From contig JBIOYL010000018.1 of assembly GCA_044870185.1 (NCBI GenBank), positions 1 to 10,682 of the forward strand: 10,682 nucleotides of DNA, in the 5' to 3' direction. The position numbers and the translations under genes are program-made. Below the pieces are notes generated by a model. The model saw only the letters and a list, made by a program, of their open reading frames with translations, did no database searches and was not told the origin of the DNA. Origin of the DNA: JBIOYL01 sp044870185. Its GTDB lineage: Bacteria > Actinomycetota > CALGFH01. This document shows, in pieces, positions 1-7,161 of this stretch. Positions within the stretch are counted from its first letter, which is position 1. Each line of letters starts with the position of its first letter.

Positions 1-694
1 CCGAGGCCTGGTGGTCGTCCGGGACCGTCGGACCTGGGACCACCTGGCCGGCCCGGGCCTCGGCCGGACGGCCACGCCGGCGGCGCCGGCGGCCGGTTCG
101 GGACGGGGGCGCGCCCTCCTCGGCGGCCTCCGGCTCGGCCGCGGCCGTCGCCACCTCCGGGGACGAGGCACCCGGCACGTCGTCATCCACCTCCGGCGAC
201 GGCACGGGCCCGGCGATCCCCTCCCCTACCGCCGGCTCGGCCGCGCCGGCCTCCTCGGGCCCCGCGGGACCAGCCGGCACGCCGGCCGCGGGGGCCGCCG
301 ACGCCGGCCGGGCGGGAGGCGGCCCCGCCGGGCGGGAGGCGGCCGACGTCGCCTCGACGGTGGTGACCGTGAAGGTCGGCAGCTCGATCTCGGCCGGCGG
401 GACGACCGGCGCCGTCGTCGACATGGACGTGGCGGGCGGCGGCCCGCCGGCGAACGACGCCGATCCGCGCGGGCGGGCTGGGGAGCGCGCGACGTCGCCG
501 GCCTGAGCAGGCTCGGCGGCGGTCGGCGCGGCGGTCGGCGGCGCTGCTTCTGCTGGCGCTGCTTCCGCTTCTGTCGGCGCGGGCGTGCCGATCTCTTCGG
601 TCGGCGCCGACGCGCCGGTGGCGTCTTCGGTCGGCGCCGACGCGCCGATGACGTCCCGGGGATCGTCCACCCGGGATTCGTCGGGGGAAGCCAT
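1..694 (-). CDS. Probable Rne/Rng ribonuclease, disordered N-terminal extension (partial, open at window start)
   Basis: The first 231 codons are visible and the frame runs off the window edge without a stop. The ATG at 694 has a strong Shine-Dalgarno, GAGGA, six bases upstream, which fixes the start. The sequence is dominated by Ala, Pro, Glu, Ser and Thr, with no predicted fold or membrane segment. Residues 17-23 and 27-33 repeat GASAPTE. Near residues 199-209 there is an arginine cluster (TGRRRRRRGRP). Family knowledge: actinobacterial RNase E/G proteins carry long acidic, Ala/Pro-rich N-terminal extensions with Arg-rich patches before the S1 and catalytic domains, and the gene lies downstream of mreBCD–mrdA–rodA in Streptomyces. 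The identification rests on this context and composition, because the catalytic domain lies outside the window. Alternatives are another disordered protein such as a translation factor with a similar extension. That the frame is coding is fairly certain; the product is less so. Confidence 0.55.
   Translation of the reverse strand, partial: MASPDESRVDDPRDVIGASAPTEDATGASAPTEEIGTPAPTEAEAAPAEAAPPTAAPTAAEPAQAGDVARSPARPRGSASFAGGPPPATSMSTTAPVVPPAEIELPTFTVTTVEATSAASRPAGPPPARPASAAPAAGVPAGPAGPEEAGAAEPAVGEGIAGPVPSPEVDDDVPGASSPEVATAAAEPEAAEEGAPPSRTGRRRRRRGRPAEARAGQVVPGPTVPDDHQAS
308..344. repeat. Two-copy 17-bp direct repeat, 20-bp period
   Basis: The sequence ccgggcgggaggcggcc occurs at 308-324 and 328-344. 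The 20-base period is not a multiple of three, so the two copies are read in different frames of the disordered extension (around residues 117-130). The effect on the protein is only more Ala/Pro/Arg. Confidence 0.7.
594..647. repeat. Two-copy 24-bp direct repeat, 30-bp period, inside the N-terminal extension
   Basis: Identical 24-base copies lie at 594-617 and 624-647. The 30-base period keeps frame and produces the repeated peptide GASAPTE. This is a recent or conserved in-frame duplication in a disordered coding segment and is likely to vary in copy number between strains. Confidence 0.85.
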
Positions 695-700
695 GGATGC

Positions 701-705
701 TCCTC
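701..705 (-). promoter_or_regulatory. Ribosome binding site for the probable Rne/Rng gene
   Basis: GAGGA on the minus strand sits six bases before the ATG at 694. It is the main evidence that this low-complexity frame is a real gene start and not a chance open frame in GC-rich DNA. Confidence 0.75.
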
Positions 706-807
706 ACACACTCGGACGGCCGCCGACGGGGGCGGCCGAAGCCTGTGCGCGCTCGGGAGGACGCCTCGTCCCCCCGGCCGAGACGGACGGGACCCGAGTC
801 TGCCGGT

Positions 808-837
808 CTGGCCGGTTGTCGGCTGGCCGGTTGCCGG
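808..837. repeat. Tandem 15-bp repeat in the spacer
   Basis: ctggccggttgtcgg (808-822) is followed directly by ctggccggttgccgg (823-837), differing at one base. It lies in the proposed leader of the downstream gene, outside any supported coding frame. Confidence 0.8.
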
Positions 838-889
838 CCGGAGCCGGGCCGGGTCACGCACCCGCTGGGCGGCGCCGCCACGCCGTCCG

Positions 890-922
890 GGAGGATCCTC
901 CGCCGGGCGAGCACCGTGCTCG
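890..922. repeat. Pair of adjacent palindromes in the spacer
   Basis: ggaggatcctcc (890-901) is a perfect 12-bp palindrome. Six bases on, cgagcaccgtgctcg (908-922) is a 7-bp inverted repeat around a single central base. As DNA they could be protein sites; as RNA the second could form a 6-bp stem with a 3-base loop. No function can be assigned. Confidence 0.6.
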
Positions 923-1140
923 ACCCGGATTGGACACCACCGGCCCGTCGCCGTTGATGAGGCCACGAGCGGGTACCGGGCACGTCGCCCCTGGGCTGGC
1001 CCTGTCCGGGTCGCCACCGGTCGTGGCGAGGGACGCGGGAGCCGACATCGGGCGCTGCGGCCGGCACGTCTCGGGCTGCACCGCCGGGGTTGGCGTGGCG
1101 TAAGACCCTTCGAGTCTGCCAGAACCGCCAGGTGGCCGGC

Positions 1141-1163
1141 AAAGACCCCGGCGCGTCGGGGCC
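1141..1163 (-). terminator. Probable Rho-independent terminator of the mreB–rodA operon
   Basis: On the minus strand, 37 bases after the rodA stop, a 7-bp stem (1157-1163 with 1144-1150, including one G-T pair) with a 6-base loop is followed by TTT. The stem is GC-rich but the T tract is short, as is common in high-GC genomes, so strength is uncertain. Confidence 0.4.
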
Positions 1164-1199
1164 GGCTGGCCGGCCGCCGCCCGTCCCGGCCCGCCGGCG

Positions 1200-2390
1200 T
1201 CACAGGTAGCGGCGCATGTGCACGTTGAGCAGCAGCCCGACGGCCAGGAAGCTCGAGATCAGCGACGAGCCGCCGTAGGAGATGAACGGCAGGGGGATGC
1301 CGGTGATCGGCATGATGCCGATGGTCATGCCGATGTTGATGAACGCCTGGAACACGAACATGGCCACCACGCCGGCGGCGAGCAGCGCGCCGAACGGGTC
1401 GGCGGCGATGGCGGCGATGCGCAGGCCCCGCCAGACCAGGACCGCGAGCAGAAACAGCAGCAGGCTCGCGCCGACAAAGCCGAGCTCCTCGCCGATCACG
1501 GTGAAGATGAAGTCGGTGCGCTGCTCGGGGACGAAGTTCAGGTTGGTCTGGCTGCCGCGCAGGTAGCCCTTGCCGCGCACGCCGCCCGAGCCGATCGCGA
1601 TGAGCGACTGGCGGTAGTTGTAGCTGTAGCCCCGGCCGGTCGCGTCGACGCTCGGGTTGACGAACGTGGTCAGCCGCTCCTTCTGGTATTGCTTCAGCAC
1701 GTTCAGCTTGAACATGCCGACGACGCCGAGGCTGCCGACCAGCGCCAGCACGACGAGCCAGCGCACCTGCACGCCGCCGACCAGCAGGACGCTGAACAGG
1801 ATGGCCACGAACACGATGAAGGTACCGAAGTCGGGCTGGAGCAGGATCTCGGCGCCGACCAGCCCGACCGCGCCGAGGCCGAGGGCGAGCGGGCGCAGGC
1901 CGGGCCGCTCCCGCCGGGCGCCCAAGATCGCGGCCAGGGCCACGATCACGCCGACCTTGGCGTACTCGCTTGGCTGCACCTGGTACGGCCCGAGGCTGAA
2001 CCAGGACTGGGCGCCGTTGCCGGTCGTCCCGAGTGGGGTCAGCACGGCGGCCAGCGCCAGCACGACCACACCGAACGTGACGGCGGCGAACGCCTGGATC
2101 TTGCGGTAGTCGACCACCGCGACCCCGACCATGGCGGCCAGGCCGACGGCCAGACCGACCAGCTGGCGGCGCACGACGAGGTCGCCGGGCCGGCCGGATG
2201 CGCGCAGGCTCGAGTAGGTCGACGAGTAGATCGCGGCCAGGCCGAGCACGGCCAGGCCGACGGCGGCGAGCACGACGATCGGGTCGAGATGGCGCCAAGG
2301 GGTGCGCCAGGCCATCGGCCGCTCGCTGGCGGTCTCCCAGCCGAGCCGGGACACCCGGTCGGGATAGGAGTCCCACGACTGCTGCATCAT
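1200..2390 (-). CDS. rodA: RodA, SEDS-family peptidoglycan glycosyltransferase
   Basis: This 396-residue membrane protein polymerises lipid II into glycan strands during cell elongation, working with PBP2 from the preceding gene. It is rich in hydrophobic segments from about residue 35 to the end. SEDS signatures visible are WFSLGPYQVQPSEYAK (130-145), QPDFGT (185-190), EQRTDFIF (289-296), whose Asp293 I take as the conserved essential SEDS aspartate, and PITGIPLPFISYGGSSL (361-377). About 30 polar residues precede the first membrane segment. The start at 2390 overlaps the mrdA stop as ATGA, so translation is probably coupled. A second ATG follows immediately (2387) and has the better spacing (six bases) from the GGAG upstream, so the protein may begin one residue later. 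FtsW and SpoVE are the related alternatives; the neighbours mreBCD and mrdA favour RodA. Confidence 0.96.
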   Translation of the reverse strand: MMQQSWDSYPDRVSRLGWETASERPMAWRTPWRHLDPIVVLAAVGLAVLGLAAIYSSTYSSLRASGRPGDLVVRRQLVGLAVGLAAMVGVAVVDYRKIQAFAAVTFGVVVLALAAVLTPLGTTGNGAQSWFSLGPYQVQPSEYAKVGVIVALAAILGARRERPGLRPLALGLGAVGLVGAEILLQPDFGTFIVFVAILFSVLLVGGVQVRWLVVLALVGSLGVVGMFKLNVLKQYQKERLTTFVNPSVDATGRGYSYNYRQSLIAIGSGGVRGKGYLRGSQTNLNFVPEQRTDFIFTVIGEELGFVGASLLLFLLAVLVWRGLRIAAIAADPFGALLAAGVVAMFVFQAFINIGMTIGIMPITGIPLPFISYGGSSLISSFLAVGLLLNVHMRRYL

Positions 2391-4354
2391 CCGCTCCGGT
2401 CGGCACCGGTGCCGACCGGGGTGATCGGCAGGCCGAACAGCTTCTCGTAGATCACCCGGGCGACCGGGGCGGCCGACTCGCCGCCGTGGCCGCCCTGCTC
2501 GACCATGACCACCACGACGTCCTTGGGCGAGCCGGCCGGTGCGAACGAAGCGAACCAGGCGAATGGCGCCTTGGGCGGGATATCGGCCGTGCCCGTCTTG
2601 CCGGCGACGGGGACGCGGTCCAGCGGGAACCCGTTGAACGCCGCCGCGGCCGTGCCGGCTGCCGGGACGGTGGCGAGCGCCGCGTCGACGGCGGCGAAGG
2701 CGCCGGCCGGCATGCGCACCACCGAGGCGACCTGGGGGGTTACCGGGTGGACCGTGCGCCCGCTGGCCGGGCGCACCACCGCCTGGCCCACGTGCGGGGC
2801 GTACACGGTGCCGCCGTTGGCGAGCGCCCCGTAGGCGAGCGCGAGCTGCAGCGGCGAGACCTGGACGTCGCCCTGGCCGATGGCCATGTTGAGGTCGTCG
2901 CCACCCTGCCACTGGAAGCCGTAGCGGCACAGCTCCTGGAACAGCGCGCTGCCGCCGGCGCAGTACTGGTCCTTGTTGGCCAGCCAGAAGCGCTTGCGCC
3001 AGGCCCGGTCGGGCACGGTGCCGTCGGCGCCGTAGGGCAGGTCCAGGGCCGGGGAGCGGCCGAAGCCGAAGCTGCGCGCGGTGGCCTGCAGCTCCTCGGG
3101 GATCGGCCGCTTGGCCACCTCGGCGGCGTGCTCGGCGCCGAAGAAGGCGGCGCCGACGTTGTAGTAGTAGACGTCGCAGGACTCGCGCAGGCTGTCGGTG
3201 AGGTTGACGGTGCCGTGGCCCTTGGGGGTCCAGTCCTTCTTGTCGGAGTTGCCGAACTGGAAGTGGCCCGGGCAGAAGAACGTGGACGTTGGGGTGATGG
3301 CCCCGGTCCGCAGGCCGGCCATGGCCGTGAACGGCTTCCAGGTGGAGCCGGGCGGATACACCGACTGGACCGCGCGGTCGAGCAGGGGGTTGGTGGGGTC
3401 CTTGGCGTAGGCGGCGTAGTCCGACCGGGAGATCCCCTCCACGAACTTGCGCGGATCGTACTGGGGCAGGCTGGCCAGCGCGCGCAGGGAGCCGTCGTTC
3501 GGGTCGAGCACGACCGCGGTGGCGGCCGGCGCGGCGTAGGTCCCGCCGCGCTCTTTGTCGGGCAGGGTGCGCGCCGCCGCCATGCCGTCGGCCAGCGCCT
3601 TCTCGACCGTCTTCTGCAGGTCGAGGTCGATCGACAGGCGCAGGTCGTTGCCGGGCACCGGGTCGCGGCCGCCGACCGTCTTGACCGGCTGCCCGGCGGC
3701 GTTGACCTCGATGTCCTGCAAGCCGTCGACGCCGCGCAGCCAGCGGTCGTAGGTCAGCTCGACACCGGCCTTGCCGACCAGCACGCCGGGCCGGTAGCCG
3801 CGCCAGCGCGGCTGGGCCAGCTCCTGGCTGGAGATCTCGCCGACGTAGCCGAGGATGTGGGCGGCGACGGTGCCGTTCGGGTAGCTGCGCAGGGCCAGCA
3901 CCTCCGGTGCCACCCCGGGGAACTGCGCGGCATGCTCGGTCAGGTAGAACAGCTGCGGGAACGGCACGTCCTCGGCCACCGGGACCGCTCGCAGGGGCGA
4001 GCCGGCGTAGTCGTGCAGGCGCTGGTCGATCGCCTTGCGCGGCATGCCGAGGACGCGGGCCAGCCGGTCCAGCACGGCGGCGCGCCGCGTGCCCATCTGG
4101 GCGAGCTTGACCGTCACCGCCCAGGCGGCCCGGTTGTCCACCAGCACCCGGCCCTGCCGGTCGAGGATGCGTCCGCGCGGCGCGTCGACCACCACCTGCC
4201 GGATCCGGTTGCCCTCGGCGAGCTGCCCGTAGCGGTCGGCGGCCAGGACCTGGAGATACCAGAGGCGGGCGAACAGCGCGCAGAACAGCACCAGCACCAG
4301 GAACGAGAACAGCGACAGCCGCAGGCGGCGCGGCGAGCGGGTTGTGTCTGCCAT
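2387..4354 (-). CDS. mrdA: Penicillin-binding protein 2 (class B PBP, peptidoglycan transpeptidase)
   Basis: This 655-residue protein cross-links peptidoglycan during lateral growth and partners with RodA. A short cytoplasmic N-terminus is followed by one membrane anchor (about residues 11-30). The dimerisation/pedestal domain begins with the motif DAPRGRILDRQGRVL (57-71). The transpeptidase domain shows all three active-site motifs: STWK (337-340, nucleophile Ser337), SCD (392-394) and KTGT (586-589), plus GQG (493-495). Family length is about 600-700 residues, so it is full length. The ATG at 4354 starts five bases after the mreD stop. The ribosome binding site is weak, which suggests coupling to mreD translation. 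The stop overlaps the rodA start by four bases. FtsI (PBP3) is a relative, but the operon position makes PBP2 much more likely. Confidence 0.95.
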   Translation of the reverse strand: MADTTRSPRRLRLSLFSFLVLVLFCALFARLWYLQVLAADRYGQLAEGNRIRQVVVDAPRGRILDRQGRVLVDNRAAWAVTVKLAQMGTRRAAVLDRLARVLGMPRKAIDQRLHDYAGSPLRAVPVAEDVPFPQLFYLTEHAAQFPGVAPEVLALRSYPNGTVAAHILGYVGEISSQELAQPRWRGYRPGVLVGKAGVELTYDRWLRGVDGLQDIEVNAAGQPVKTVGGRDPVPGNDLRLSIDLDLQKTVEKALADGMAAARTLPDKERGGTYAAPAATAVVLDPNDGSLRALASLPQYDPRKFVEGISRSDYAAYAKDPTNPLLDRAVQSVYPPGSTWKPFTAMAGLRTGAITPTSTFFCPGHFQFGNSDKKDWTPKGHGTVNLTDSLRESCDVYYYNVGAAFFGAEHAAEVAKRPIPEELQATARSFGFGRSPALDLPYGADGTVPDRAWRKRFWLANKDQYCAGGSALFQELCRYGFQWQGGDDLNMAIGQGDVQVSPLQLALAYGALANGGTVYAPHVGQAVVRPASGRTVHPVTPQVASVVRMPAGAFAAVDAALATVPAAGTAAAAFNGFPLDRVPVAGKTGTADIPPKAPFAWFASFAPAGSPKDVVVVMVEQGGHGGESAAPVARVIYEKLFGLPITPVGTGADRSG

Positions 4355-4359
4355 GGCGC

Positions 4360-4860
4360 TCAGCCGTCGAGCTGCTCGGGGCGCACCCGGGCGGCCAGCG
4401 AGCGCACGACCGGGTAGACGAATGGGGCCAGCAGCAGGTTGTAGCCGGCGACGAGCACTCCGGCGCGGGCGACGTAGCTCCAGGAGGACAGGTCGAGCAC
4501 CCGCAGGGCGACCCCGGCCAGCCACACCGAGACCAGGCTCGCGGCAGCCACCAGCGTCAGGTGCACCCACGGGCGGGGGCTCACGACCCAGGTGCGGACG
4601 ACGCCGACCGAAAAGCCGATCGTGGTGTACACGAAGGCCGACACCCCGGCCGGCGTGTTCAGCAGCAGGTCGGCCACCAGACCGGCCCAGAACCCGAACA
4701 GGGCGCCCGACGCCGACCCCCAGGACATGGCCACCGCGACCACGGCGAGCACGAGCAGGTCGGGGCGGACGCCGGCCAGGCGCAGCCGGCCGAGCACGCT
4801 GGTCTCCAGCAGCAGCAGGACCACCGTGACGGCGGTGAGCAGCAGGACGCGGCGGAGCAT
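4360..4860 (-). CDS. mreD: Rod shape-determining protein MreD
   Basis: This 166-residue, very hydrophobic protein has about five membrane segments. The MreD family signature GFWAGLVADLL (56-66) followed by Asn-Thr-Pro is clear. MreD is an inner-membrane partner of MreC that helps link MreB filaments to the cell-wall synthases. The ATG at 4860 begins two bases after the mreC stop (TAG CG ATG), and the stop is five bases before mrdA. The length matches the family (about 160-180). Sequence conservation in this family is low, so the call rests on topology, motif and position between mreC and mrdA. Confidence 0.93.
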   Translation of the reverse strand: MLRRVLLLTAVTVVLLLLETSVLGRLRLAGVRPDLLVLAVVAVAMSWGSASGALFGFWAGLVADLLLNTPAGVSAFVYTTIGFSVGVVRTWVVSPRPWVHLTLVAAASLVSVWLAGVALRVLDLSSWSYVARAGVLVAGYNLLLAPFVYPVVRSLAARVRPEQLDG

Positions 4861-4862
4861 CG

Positions 4863-5732
4863 CTACGACCCCGGCGGGGGGCTGCCCGGCTTGCCCGGCA
4901 GCGGCGGGACGGGCGGCTTGGCGACCACGACGGCGACCACGTCCAGCGTGGCGAGGTGGGCGTAGGGCGCCACGCCCGCCTGGGGGACCAGGCCGGCGCC
5001 GCCCGCCCGGACGCCACGGACGACCCCGACCGGCAGGCCGGCGGGGAACACGCCGCCCGGGTAGCCCTGCGTGACGATGGCGTCGCCCGGCCGCACCTGG
5101 ATGCCGGCCTGCACCGGCTCGAAGGTGAGCTCGCCGTTGTCGGCGCCCCGCAGCAGGCCGGGCGCCTTGGTCCGGGCGAGGCTCGCGGCCACGCCGCTGG
5201 ACGGGTCGTCGACGAGCAGCACGGTGGCGTAGTCGGCGGTCGCGTCGACCACCCGGCCGACGAGCCCGTCGGCGTCGAGCACGGCCATGTCGGGGGCGAC
5301 CCCCTGCCGCCGGCCGCGGTCGATGGTCACCGACTGCTGGAAGTTCGATGCCGAGCGGGCGACGACGGTCGCGCCCACGGTCTTGCAGCCGCACCGCCGG
5401 GCCATGGCGAGCGCGCCGCGGAGCTCGTCGTTTTGGGTGACGACGTCCTGGTAGGTGTGCTCCTGGGCGTGCAGGCGGTCGACCTCGGCCTTGAGGCGCC
5501 GGTTCTCCCGCCGAAGGCTGCCGATCTGCCCGATGCCGACCACCAGGTCCCCGATGGGTCGCACCACGGCCTGGACGCCGCGCTGCAGCGGGCCGAACGC
5601 CCCCATCGCGACGTGGCGCAACGCGCCGACGGGCCCTTGCTGGTGGGCCCGGAAGTCCAGGGTGACCGTGGTGATCGCGGCGAGCAGGAGCACCACGAAC
5701 AGCACCCGGGTGCGGCGGCGGTGTGAGTACAC
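4863..5732 (-). CDS. mreC: Rod shape-determining protein MreC
   Basis: MreC is a membrane-anchored scaffold outside the cytoplasm that activates PBP2–RodA. The 289-residue protein has a basic N-terminus, one membrane segment (about 10-24), a coiled coil (about 70-112, starting SLRRENRRLKAEVDRL), and the two β-barrel subdomains with the typical GGVFPAGLPVGVV (226-238). A Pro/Gly-rich tail (272-289) ends the protein. I chose the GTG at 5732 because GAGGA stands five bases before it. A TTG at 5750 in the same frame would add six residues but has no ribosome binding site. Two cysteines in a CGC motif (114-116) follow the coiled coil on the extracytoplasmic side, which I do not know as a family feature. 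The gene lies 39 bases after mreB and two before mreD. Confidence 0.94.
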   Translation of the reverse strand: MYSHRRRTRVLFVVLLLAAITTVTLDFRAHQQGPVGALRHVAMGAFGPLQRGVQAVVRPIGDLVVGIGQIGSLRRENRRLKAEVDRLHAQEHTYQDVVTQNDELRGALAMARRCGCKTVGATVVARSASNFQQSVTIDRGRRQGVAPDMAVLDADGLVGRVVDATADYATVLLVDDPSSGVAASLARTKAPGLLRGADNGELTFEPVQAGIQVRPGDAIVTQGYPGGVFPAGLPVGVVRGVRAGGAGLVPQAGVAPYAHLATLDVVAVVVAKPPVPPLPGKPGSPPPGS

Positions 5733-5737
5733 GGCGG

Positions 5738-5742
5738 TCCTC
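5738..5742 (-). promoter_or_regulatory. Ribosome binding site deciding the mreC start
   Basis: GAGGA on the minus strand, five bases before the GTG at 5732. It lies downstream of the alternative TTG (5750), so it supports the shorter MreC. Confidence 0.65.
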
Positions 5743-5771
5743 GCTCGCAAGACGAAGCGCCGTCGGGACGG

Positions 5772-6815
5772 TCAGGGCCGCCCGGAGGACATGAGCACCT
5801 GCTTGAGCACCTCGAACTCCTCCACGCACCTCCCCGACCCGATCGCCACCGACTGCAACGGCTCGTCGGCGACGTGGATCGGCATGCTCGTCTCGTGCTT
5901 GAGGCGCTCGTCCAGGCCGCGCAGCAGCGCCCCGCCGCCGGTCAGCACGATGCCCCGGTCCATGATGTCGGCCGCCAGCTCGGGCGGCGTGCGGTCGAGG
6001 GTGTTCTTGACCGCGTCGACGATCGCGTTGACCGGCTCCTCGACCGCCGTGCGAACCTCCTCGGCGTTCAGCGTGATCGTCTTGGGCAGGCCGCTGACCA
6101 GGTCCCGGCCGCGCACCTCGACGCCGACCTCGGCCTCGTCGACCATGGGGAAGGCCGATCCGATGGCGATCTTGATCTCCTCGGCGGTGCGCTCGCCGAG
6201 CAGCAGCGAGTACTCCTTCTTCACATACGCGATGATGGCCTCGTCCAGCTCGTCGCCGCCGGTGCGGATGGACTTGCTGGTCACGATCCCGCCGAGCGAG
6301 ATCACGGCCACCTCGGTGGTGCCCCCGCCGATGTCGACGACCATGTTGCCGGTCGGCTCGTGCACGGCCATGCCGACGCCGATCGCGGCCGCCATGGGCT
6401 CCTCGATCGTGTAGGCGCTGCGGGCGCCGGCACGGTAGGTGGACTGCTCGACGGCCCGCTTCTCGACGCCGGTGATGCCGGACGGCACGCACACCACCAC
6501 CCGCGGCTTGGCCATGAGCTGCCGCCGGTGCACCTTCTGCACGAAGTACCGCAGCATCCGCTCGGTCGTGTCGAAATCGGCGATGACCCCGTCGCGCAGC
6601 GGCCGGACGGCCACGATGTGGCCGGGGGTGCGGCCGATCATGCGCTTGGCCTCGGCCCCCACGGCCAGCACGGCGTTGTTCTTGGTGTTGAGGGCGACCA
6701 CCGAGGGCTCGTCGAGGACGATCCCCCGCCCCCGCACGTACACCAGGGTGTTGGCCGTGCCAAGGTCGACGGCCATGTCGCGGCCTAGGAAACGGAACGC
6801 GTTTGACACTCCCAC
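5772..6815 (-). CDS. mreB: Rod shape-determining protein MreB (bacterial actin)
   Basis: MreB forms membrane-associated, nucleotide-binding filaments that orient cell-wall elongation. The 347-residue protein has the complete actin-fold nucleotide site: phosphate-1 motif AVDLGTANT (15-23), IEEPMAAAIG (137-146) with the glutamates near the catalytic position, phosphate-2 motif DIGGGTTEVAV (161-171) and the adenosine motif GIVLTGGGALLRGL (288-301). Length and ending are normal for the family. The start given is the GTG at 6815, but GGGAG at 6819-6823 is only three bases from it. A second GTG at 6809 has a nine-base spacing and may be the real start, giving a 345-residue protein. It is the first gene of the mre operon. 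In organisms that grow at the poles MreB has often been lost, so an intact mreBCD points to lateral growth or a sporulation-related role. Confidence 0.97.
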   Translation of the reverse strand: MGVSNAFRFLGRDMAVDLGTANTLVYVRGRGIVLDEPSVVALNTKNNAVLAVGAEAKRMIGRTPGHIVAVRPLRDGVIADFDTTERMLRYFVQKVHRRQLMAKPRVVVCVPSGITGVEKRAVEQSTYRAGARSAYTIEEPMAAAIGVGMAVHEPTGNMVVDIGGGTTEVAVISLGGIVTSKSIRTGGDELDEAIIAYVKKEYSLLLGERTAEEIKIAIGSAFPMVDEAEVGVEVRGRDLVSGLPKTITLNAEEVRTAVEEPVNAIVDAVKNTLDRTPPELAADIMDRGIVLTGGGALLRGLDERLKHETSMPIHVADEPLQSVAIGSGRCVEEFEVLKQVLMSSGRP

Positions 6816-6866
6816 CAGCTCCCTGAACCTCTCATCGTCAGCGTCTCGTCAGCGTCGCAGGCCGCC

Positions 6867-6931
6867 GGCCGTTCGGCCCTGAGCTCCCGGCCGTCCAGCC
6901 GTTCGGCCTCGGGCCGCCCGGCCGTTCGGCC
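6867..6931. repeat. Three copies of GCCGTTCGGCC upstream of mreB
   Basis: gccgttcggcc occurs exactly at 6868-6878, 6898-6908 and 6921-6931. The first and third extend to ggccgttcggcc, a 5-bp inverted repeat around TT. They lie within the proposed 5' leader of mreB, so they could be small RNA hairpins or protein sites. Function is unknown. Confidence 0.7.
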
Positions 6932-7101
6932 ACTTGGCCGGCGCCTGCCGGCCCGCCGCGGGCATCCCGTCAGACCGGCGTCCACCATCGTCGCACCACT
7001 GTCGGGAATGAGCGTGCCGGACCCGGCATTGGATTGCAGGCAAGCGAGCCCGGCCACCGCCCTGCGCCTCCTGGCGGCCGCCAGGCTCGAGAAACTCCGG
7101 C

Positions 7102-7130
7102 ATCCTACACCAGGCCCCCGAACCACCCAA
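7102..7130 (-). promoter_or_regulatory. Candidate housekeeping promoter of the mreB operon
   Basis: On the minus strand TTGGGT (7125-7130) and TAGGAT (7102-7107) are separated by exactly 17 bases. TAGGAT fits the actinobacterial -10 pattern TAnnnT. Transcription would start near 7095, giving a leader of about 280 bases that contains the GCCGTTCGGCC repeats. It is judged by eye from sequence only. Confidence 0.45.
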
Positions 7131-7151
7131 GGGAGGGGACAGGGACGATAC

Positions 7152-7161
7152 CAGGCTGTTA
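7152..7161. repeat. Left copy of 10-bp direct repeat flanking hicBA
   Basis: caggctgtta here is identical to 7753-7762 on the other side of hicBA. The next base differs (c versus t) and the one after matches again. It could be a target-site duplication, a recombination footprint or chance. Confidence 0.5.

Larger units (their letters stand above)
695..1199 (-). other. Non-coding spacer between rodA and the probable Rne/Rng gene (likely leader region)
   Basis: I find no convincing gene in these 505 bases. Open frames here have no ribosome binding site and no recognisable protein features. On the minus strand the region holds, in order, the probable rodA terminator, two short palindromes (890-901 and 908-922), a 15-bp tandem repeat (808-837) and the ribosome binding site at 701-705. 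A weak promoter-like pair, TTGCCG (1137-1142) and CAGACT (1113-1118) with an 18-base spacer, would give a leader of roughly 400 bases. Known for comparison: E. coli rne has a long structured leader used for autoregulation. Whether this leader works similarly is only inference. Confidence 0.5.

Noticed and set aside
854..1081. Small minus-strand open frame of 75 codons in the spacer
   Set aside because: No ribosome binding site, no recognisable domain, Pro/Ala/Arg-rich like other chance frames here.
695..1199. tRNA or known riboswitch in the spacer
   Set aside because: I looked for cloverleaf arms and the conserved cores of common riboswitches by eye on both strands and found none; a covariance-model search was not possible.
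11..1228. Plus-strand open frame of about 400 codons across the left end
   Set aside because: Extremely Arg/Gly-rich, no start signal, and it opposes a minus-strand gene with a good ribosome binding site.
226..2406. Minus-strand open frame out of register with rodA
   Set aside because: Overlaps rodA in another frame and continues through the spacer and the disordered gene; composition is Arg/Pro/Ala-rich without domains.
1218..4417. Long open frames on the plus strand (1218-2450 and 2198-4417) antisense to rodA and mrdA
   Set aside because: They are products of GC-rich codon bias in the opposite strand: low-complexity Ala/Gly/Arg/Asp composition, no motifs, no ribosome binding sites, and they lie over genes with clear family signatures.
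5733..5750. TTG at 5750 as mreC start
   Set aside because: No ribosome binding site upstream, while the GTG at 5732 has GAGGA five bases before it.
6867..6931. CRISPR-like array upstream of mreB
   Set aside because: Repeats are only 11 bases, spacing is 30 and 23 bases with GC-rich related spacers, and no cas genes are present.
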